From Lachnospiraceae bacterium UBA3711 (GTDB taxonomy: Bacteria > Bacillota > Clostridia > Lachnospirales > Lachnospiraceae), in assembly GCA_002371345.1 (NCBI GenBank), contig DFHY01000028.1, positions 61,414 through 107,494 of the forward strand: a stretch of 46,081 nt of DNA, given 5' to 3'. Of the stretch, positions 27,701-36,700 are shown one piece after another (within the stretch, counting starts at the first letter, position 1; each line of letters starts with the position of its first letter). The translations under genes were made by a program, and so were the position numbers. The notes below the pieces were generated by a model. It did no database searches. It was not told where the DNA came from and worked only from the letters and a program-made list of their open reading frames with translations.

Positions 27701-30700
27701 CCGAGTACCTTCCTCATAGCCTCGGCTATCGCGCTCTCCGCTCCGTCCTCAGGCTTCACGTAGGAGCTGGAACGCTCCACTACAGGTTCGGGAAGAAGCT
27801 TTCTGTTGATCTTCCCGTTAGGTGTCAGCGGCATCTCCTCCAGCTGCATGTATACTGTCGGAACCATGTACTCTGTCAGTGAATGTGACAGGAATTCTTT
27901 AAGGCTCTCACTGTCAATCTTCTTCTCAGCCGTAAAGTACAGGCACAGCTGGCTGCCCTTTACCTCCGCGGCAACCATCTTCATATCAGAATAGAGAGAC
28001 GCCTGGTTCTCGATCTCGCCAAGCTCGATCCTGAAGCCGCGCAGCTTCACCTGGGAGTCGATTCTTCCCAGATACACCAGTTCTCCCCTCTCGTCGTATC
28101 TGGCGAGGTCTCCGGTATGATATACCCTGTCAACCCCGGGCAGGGCCTCTCTCAGAGGCGCGAACGCCTTCTGGTTCTGCTCGGGCCTGTTCCAGTACCC
28201 CTCGCAGATCTGGTCTCCGGCAAGGCACAGCTCACCCGCCATTCCCTGCGGCAGCAGATGACCCTCCGAATCACAGATCACAGACCATGAATTCGGCACA
28301 GGCCTTCCGATGGGTATATCCACATCCTTGTCCTGGTCAATGACATGGTACGAAGAGCATACAGTAAACTCAGTCGGCCCGTAACCGTTGTACAGAACCG
28401 CGGAGTTCTTTTTGACCGGCATGAACTTCTCGCCACCGAGCATGATGTATTCCACACCGATATCGTACTGGTTGAGCAGGGCCATACCTATGGCGGTACT
28501 CATGGTCATGCCTGTTATGCCGTTCTCCCTGATGTACGCGGCCATGCTGTCAAGATCCTTGCGCATCTCCTCTCCCAGAATATGAATCTGGGCGCCTGCC
28601 GCGAGCGGATAGAACAGGTCAAATGTCGAAGCGTCAAATGAGAAGCTCGGATGATGAAGGTTCCTCTTCGTCTCGTCGAGGCCGAATGTAGGTACATTCC
28701 AGGCAAGGCAGGCGGAAACCGCGCGCATCTTCAGCAGCACGCCCTTGGGCTGCCCGGTCGACCCTGATGTATAGATCATGTAGGCATTCGTCTGCGGCTC
28801 AGCCATGGATCCCACATGAGGAGCTGAGCTTATGCCTCTCATCGCCTCCTCAATATTCTCATCGGACAGAACCACCTGCGCGCCGCAGTCCTCCAGCATG
28901 AAGCTGATACGGTCCTGCGGGTACTCCGGGTCTACAGGGACATAAGCCGCGCCTGCCTTGTTTACGCCGAGAACAGCCGCCGCGAATTCCTTCCGCCGGG
29001 TCATCATGACCGCTACCCGGTCATTTACCTGCACTCCCTTCGCGCGCAGGTACTGCGCCACGCACTCCGATATCTCATCCAGCTGCCCGTATGTGAAGTG
29101 TCCGGATCTGTCCACGACCGCGACGTTATCCGGATGCTCCTTCGCCTTCTCCATGAAGAAGTCGACCCAGGTCTTCGTCCTGTCATAAGACAGATCATCC
29201 CCTCGGCTCAGGGCCGCGATATCCCCGATCTTATCCTGGCTTACTCTCGGCAGAGAGCTGAGCGGCTCATCCGGCTTTTTAACTATTCCGTCAGCCAGTA
29301 CGCCAAACAGCTCCAGCACGCGGTCAATCTCCGCCTTCGTATAGTGCTGGCGGTTAAATGTCACACTGAGGCTGAGCTGCCCGCTCTCCTCCTCATAGGC
29401 CTTCACATTGACCTCGTCAAAGTTTTCTTCCTTCAGGAGCACCGGCTCCGGATGGATATTCAAAGAATCGGAGAGGCCGCTGTTTTCATTTCCGCTGTTG
29501 TAGTTCTCATAGGCTATTACCGACTGCAGGAGCCGGCTGCCGAGGCTGGTCTGCTGCTGCACATCGGACAGCGGGCAGAAATCATATTCCTTGGTAGCGC
29601 CCGCCTGGTCTGACAGCTTCCTGATCATCTGTCTCGCGGTGGTCTCCCTGTCATAGCTGACACGGACCGGAACCGAATTGATAAACAGTCCGACAACATC
29701 ATTTACATCTGTCTTCGTGCTGTCACGGCCGGAAACGACCTTCGCGAACACCGCGTCCTTCGTTCTCGTATAATCGGCAAGAACCATGCCCCACAGAAGC
29801 TCCACACCGTTATTGATGGTAGCCTGTTCATCCTGGCACAGCTTCTTCAGACTCTCAGTGACATCGCAGGGCAATGTGAGTACACACTCATCAGTATCAC
29901 TCTGCTCATCCTCCGGTATATCACCGTAAGAAGGAATCTCCGCCCTGGTCTCATAGTCTCCCAGAAGCTCCTTCCAGTAGTTAAGCCCGGCCTTCTTATC
30001 CTTGTGAAGAATCTCCCTTACAGCCTTCTCATAAGTACCCGGTATCTCCGCGCTGTCCCCAAGCGTATGTACGCCCGCCGTCTCATCGCTGATCAGCTGC
30101 ATCAGCTCTGACAGGAAGATCTGCATGCACCAGCCGTCAACGATGATATGATGTGTCGTCACAACCAGATAGCAGCTGTTCTCCCCGGTCTTCGCAACCG
30201 TCAGCTGTACTAAAGAGCGCTCCTCCAGGTCGAAAGAATCTGTCAGGATATGCTCACGCAGCTTCATCACAGCGGCCTCTTTGTCCTCCTGGGCGCTGAT
30301 ATCCACGTATTCAACCGGGATAACCCTGGAGGTAATCGCCTGGCGGCTGACACTCACATGCTTGTATATGATCGCCGTGCGGAGCACTTCATGTCTGTCA
30401 GAAAGAGTCTCCGCCACCTTCCTCATGGAATCTTCCGAAGGCAGCACATCCAGCTTCCAGATGCTGGCCAGTCTGTATGCCCAGGACTCGGGATCAGTGA
30501 TGTGCTTGAGCAGCATGCTCTCCTGCATCGGGGTAAGCGGATAGATCCTGCCTATCTCCTCGCCCCTCTCACGGAAGCTGCCGATAACACTCTCGAACTC
30601 GTCTATGCTCCACTCATTTTCGCCGAGATCCGTCGGAGTGAGGATCGTTTCTTTCCGGGCGTTAAGGTAATCCCGGACAGTCATCATCTCCTCCAGGATT

Positions 30701-33700
30701 CCTTCCGCGAAGCGCTGCGCCTTATCGCTCTCATATACCGCGGTATTGTACTGGAGTGTAAGCGCGAACTCACCATTCGCGATCAGGCTGTCAATGGCAA
30801 TATCCGGTCCGAAGTAATTCTCCTCCGCACGGTCTGATCCGGTATCGATGTCTCTCACCATCGTAAACAGAGAGCCGCCCTCCTCGGCATCCATCTCACC
30901 GAGATAGTTGAAGCTCATCATCGCGCTGCGGCGTGTGTCGAATTCGACAAGCTCCTTACCGTCCACCCTGCGAAGCACGTCATACCCTATGCCTTTGTTC
31001 GGAACCCTGTGAAGCGCCTCCTTCACCAGCGCAAGATCCCTTCCGGTGTCTCCGGTCAGCCCTTCGATCACGACGGGATAGACGGACGTGAACCATCCGA
31101 TCGTCCTGTCGGTCACAAGTCCCTGCCCGATGTCCTCACGGCCATGTCCCTCAAACTGCACCGAAACCGCCTCATTGCCGAATACCTTGCGGAAGCTCTC
31201 TGCCGCCGCGCACAGCATGGTGTCATTGACGTCCACTGAGAGACTGCTCTTGTCAGCAAGAAGGAAGCTCCTGATCTCTTCGGCGGAAAGCCTTAGCTGA
31301 ATCGTCTCAAAATGGCGCCCGAAGTCCATGGTGTCTGACATAGGCAGCTTCTCGAGCGAACGCTGTACATTCTTCCAGTACGGAATCTCGAGGGCGAGCC
31401 CGTAGCTGTCGCGGTACGCGTGCAGCCCTCTCGCGAAGTCGTCCCAGGTGTTGGTCTTCGCCGGAAGGCTCACCTTCTCCCTGCCCTCCTGAAGCTGCGC
31501 TATGGCACTGTCCAGATCGGACAGGAGGATTCTCCATGACACACCGTCAACGATCAGGTGATGCGCCGCGAAGAACAGATAATCCTCATCGGGCGTGATG
31601 ATATGGGCCGCGCGTATCAGCGCCTTCTCCATGTCGATCGCGGGCTTTATCGCCGCGCAGATACGCCCTGCCTGCTCCGCAGACGCGACTGTGTACTCCT
31701 CTATTTCAATCCTTGCCGATGCATCCCGCACGAACAGACGATCCTCCTTCGTCACGACGGCGCGCAGCATGTCATGCTGGGCGGTGATCGAATCAAAGGC
31801 AGTCTGAAGCACGGAGGTATCAAGCTTCTTCGAGCATCTCAGAAGTACCGTCTGAAGGTAATAATTCGGTACGGGCAGCTGCTCTATAGCGGAGAACCAG
31901 CGCAGGTTCTCGGTTTCGCCGCTGAAGGGCTCCTGGCTGATCAGACTCTCAGGTGCGGCCGTGCAGCCGGCTATTCCGCGCACAGTCTTCTCACGCATGA
32001 CATCCGCCACGCGCACCTCCACGCCTGCCTGTCTGAGCGCGCTGACCAGGCGGATCGCCTTGATGGAGTCCCCGCCCAGAGTGAAGAAGTTATCCTCGGC
32101 GCCGACCTCTGTCTCCATTCCGAGGACTTTTTTCATCGCGGCGGCAACGGCGCATTCCGCCTCTCCCTCCGGCGCGACGTAGCCCACGCCGGCCTCCATC
32201 TCCGGCTCCGGAAGGGCTCTTCTGTTTACTTTGCCGCTCGGAGTCATGGGCATGGAATCCAGCTGGATATACACAGTGGGAACCATGTACTCTGTCAGAG
32301 TCTCTGACAGAAATGCGCGCAGCGCATCCTTGTCAACCTCTCCGGATGCCACATAATACAGGCACAGCTGGTCCTTCTTGACAGCCGCCGCTACCATCTT
32401 CATGGAATCATAGTGAATGGCGTTGCTCTCGATCTCTCCCAGCTCTATACGAAATCCGCGCAGCTTCACCTGGAAGTCAAGTCTTCCCATATACTCCACG
32501 TCGCCGTCTTCGTTGTACCGGCCAAGGTCACCGGTGTGGTACATGGTGCTGCCCTTGACAAACGGGCACGGGACAAACACCTGGGCCGTCTTCTCCGGCA
32601 TATGCCAGTAGCCGTTTCCTACATTCAGGCCTGCATAGCAGATCTCTCCCGGAATGCCCTGCGGCAGAAGATTTCCGTACTTATCCAGTATGAACGCATA
32701 GCAGTTGGCCAGCGGCTTTCCAATAGGCGTATCGGCGTAGTACACCCCCTCCTTCAGAAGGTAATCCACCACGACGTCCGTGACCTCCGTGGCGCCGCAG
32801 ACGTTGAATACCTTGCATTTCCCGGGCTTCACGCCTCTGAGCGCCTCGCCGCCCACCGACACGAACTTCTGCTTCAGGTCATACTGGGACAGCATAAGCT
32901 GGCCCATGGCTGTGGCATAGGCGCTTCCGGTAATGTCATATTTCTCTAGGAACGCGTATATCTGCTCGGGATCACGGCGGATCGCCTCGGGCATGATGTA
33001 CAGACCCGCGCCGGACGCGAGCGCCGGATAGAAGTCGCGGATATGTGAGTCAAATGACCATGTGATATGATGGCTGATCCTGTCCTCGCTCGTCACGCCG
33101 AATCTGCGCACGTAAAACTGCAGGTAGTTCATCAGTGCGCTGTGCGGGATCATCGCGCCCTTCGGTCTCCCGGTGGAGCCTGACGTGTAGATCATATACG
33201 CAAGGTTCTCCGGCTTCGCCAGATCGATGCTCTCCGCGTCCGGATACTGTGCCAGCGCGTCAGCCGCCACCTCCTCGGTGAGCACGACCTTCGCCTCGGA
33301 ATCCTCGATCATATAATGGATCCTGTCTTCAGGATACAGCGGATCGATCGGGACATAGCACGCCCCGGCCTTCTGCACGCCGATAACGGCAGCGGCGAAC
33401 TCCTTCACCCTGTCCATCTTGATAATGACGAAGCTATCCGGCTCGACTCCGTTCCTGATCAGATAATGCGCGATCGAATCGGAAGCGTGATCCAGCTCCT
33501 TATATGTATAGCTTCCCTGCTCGTCATTCACCGCGAGCTTATCCGGGTGCTGAAGAACATGGCTACGGAACATGCTGAGCCATGTAAGCGACCTGTCGAA
33601 GTCAAGATCCATGCCCCTGCACAGACCGTTGATCATATCCCTGGAGGAATCCTCGTCCAGCAGGGCAACCTCCCTGATGGTCTCCGCCTTCAGCATGCCC

Positions 33701-36700
33701 TGTACGACATTGCCGAACGCCTCGAGAAGCACATCCATATCCCGGCTGCTGTAACGGTTCCCGTCATATTCGAGCGTTACAAGCATGTCTGTGGAGGAAG
33801 CATCCGGATAGACCGTCACATCGATCGGAGTCTTCACAGCATCCAGCGACAGCTCCATCAGCTCGCTGCCCATCTGCTCCTCCAGGCCTCCCTGGAACAC
33901 AAACATCACCTCGGGGCGCAGCTTATACCGGTCCACTACAGCAGTGTACGGATAGACATCCTGGGCATAGCTTTCCTGCAGCTGGGCGTGAATGGAACGG
34001 ACGAAGTCACTGACCTTCTCATCACCGTGAGGCTTGTCCGCCACATTGCACACAAGCGGTATGGTTCTGACAAACATGCCGACCGCGTGCTCAAACGCAG
34101 GAGATGCGTCTCTTCCATGATGTACTGTCAGGAAGACAAAGTTCTCCTCACGGGTCAGACGGTGCATGGTCTCGGCAAACGCTGCCTGCATGAAGCTGTT
34201 CGGCGTTACGCCATGAGCGCCGCAGTACCTGCGAAGGTTTTCTCCTGATATTCTCGATACGACACGGCACGCGCCCGCCTTGTCGGGATGTGACGAGTCC
34301 TGATAGATCAGGGCCGCTGACTCAGACAGCAGCAGATCGTAACGCTTCTCAGCGTTCTGATAAGCCTCTCCTCCCTGCATCTCCTCCTCATAGAGCGCCA
34401 GGTCAAAGGCCGTCAGCGTCTCTCCCTCAGGCTCTTCTCCCTTCAGGATCCTGCTGACATCCTCCATAAATATGGCTATCGACAGGCCGTCATACACGAT
34501 ATGATGAATATCTGTGAACAGATACAGTTTAGTTGGAGATACATAGATCTCGAAACGGTACAGCCTGTCATTGAACAGGTCGAAGGGCCTGATCCGGCTC
34601 TGGAAAAATGCGCTGTCCGGCTCATGGTCAAGAGAGACGACAGTCACCTCTGCCTCCTCGTCCTCATGCGGCTGCTGCATCACCTGGTCATTATGTTCAG
34701 CAAGCCTTGTCTTAAGGTACGGATGAGCGTCAACCGCCCGGACTATGGCGTCTGAAAGCGCCTTAGGATCAGTCTCTTTATCATATGTATACAGTCCGGG
34801 GATATTATACTGGGTCGTATCACGGTTCATCTCCCAGTCAATATAGACGCCCCTCTGGTTGCCTGAGAGCGGATAGTATTCCCTTGCCTCATGAGCGCTG
34901 ATCTGCGGATGCTCCTCACCGGTTCCATCAATCAGGCGTCCGATACTGCGGATCGTGGGATCCTTCATGATATCGGCGGAGCGCACCTGCGCACCCGTTT
35001 TTTCCTTGATATCCGCGCAGACCCTTATGAGGTTCAGTGAATTCAGTCCAAGTGAAACAAGGTCATTGCAGACGCCGAACTGCTCGGCATGAATATACGG
35101 AGCGAATACAGCGATAAGAGTCTCTTCGGTCTTCGTTGACGGAGGGACGATATCATCAAGCTTCATGACCGGTTCAGGCAGTGCCTTGAGGTCGATCTTG
35201 CCGTTCGGTGTCAGCGGCATCGCGTCCATCCTGATGTAGGCGGACGGAATCATATATCCGGTAAGGGTCTTTCCCATAAACGCCTTGAGAGCGTCCGGAT
35301 CGACCGAAGACTTCTCAGTGTAGTACAGGCACAGCTGGTCGCCTCTTACCTGGGCGCAGACGGTTCCGATTCCGGGATACGCGGAAGCTGTCTGCTCAAC
35401 CTCCCCCATCTCGATTCTGAAACCGCGAAGCTTGACCTGGAAGTCTATACGTCCTTCGTATACCAGTTCACCGTTCTCATCGTAATGTCCGAGGTCTCCC
35501 GTGTGATAGACCCGCACGCCTTCCCCGAGAAGGCCGCCGTTTACCGCGGTAAAGCGGCTCTTGGTCATCTCAGGAAGATTATGATACCCTCTGGCGATCT
35601 GAGGCCCGGCAAGGCAGATCTCTCCCGTCGCGCGGCAGGGAAGCAGATTGCCGTTCCGGTCCAGGATCAGGGACCAGGTGTTTGGCACAGGCCGGCCGAT
35701 GGGGATGTCCGTGTCCTTGTCCTGATCTACCACATGGTAGGAGGAACAGACCGTGAACTCGGTCGGGCCGTATCCGTTGATGATCTTAACATTCGTCTTC
35801 TTGACGGGCAGGAGCTTCTCTCCGCCCATCATCAGATAATGCAGCGGGAGGCTGTCGTAGGTATTCAGCATCGCCATTCCCATCTGTGTCGGCAGCGTGA
35901 GACCGACGATCTGATGCTCCTGGAAATACTGATGCATACCGTCCATATCCCTGCGAAGCTCGTCCGACAGAATATGAACCGACGCGCCGGCGCTGAGCGG
36001 GCAGATCGTGTCATCAAATGAAGCGTCGAAGGCAAAGCTCGTATACTGAGCGTATGCCTCGCCCGGAACGATACCAAGATCGTGGATTCTCCACGCCGTA
36101 AATGCTCTCAGCGAGCTGTGGGGCTGCACAACGCCCTTTGGCTTACCGGTTGAACCCGAGGTATAGATCATATACGCGCTGCCATCTGTCTTCGCCCTGT
36201 TCACAGCCCCGGCGCCGGCATATTTACTGAACGCTTCACCTATCACCTCTTCCGTGAGCATCACAGACGCGCCGGAATCGGATATGATATAGTCGATCCT
36301 GTCCTTAGGATACTCAGGGTCAACAGGCACGAACGCCGCGCCAGCCTTGTTGACGCCAAGGATCGCCGCGAGATATTCCTTCCTGCGGCCGGTCTTTACC
36401 ACGACGAAGCTGCCGTCAGCAGTTCCCTGATCCAGCAGATACGCGGCGACGGCGTTCGACTGCTGATCCAGCTGCGCGTAAGTCCAGCTTCCCTGCTCGT
36501 CGACAACCGCCTCTGCCTCCGGGCTCCCGGCGGCATGAGCAAGAAACAGATCCACCCATGTCTTAGTGCTGTCGTAGTCCAGCTCAGCACCCCTGGAAAC
36601 AGAGAGAATCTCTTCCGACTCCTCAGCCGTCACCAGCGGGATCTCCTTCAGAAGCCTGTCCGGATCAGCCATCATATTGATGACGGCAGCGCGGACGGAG

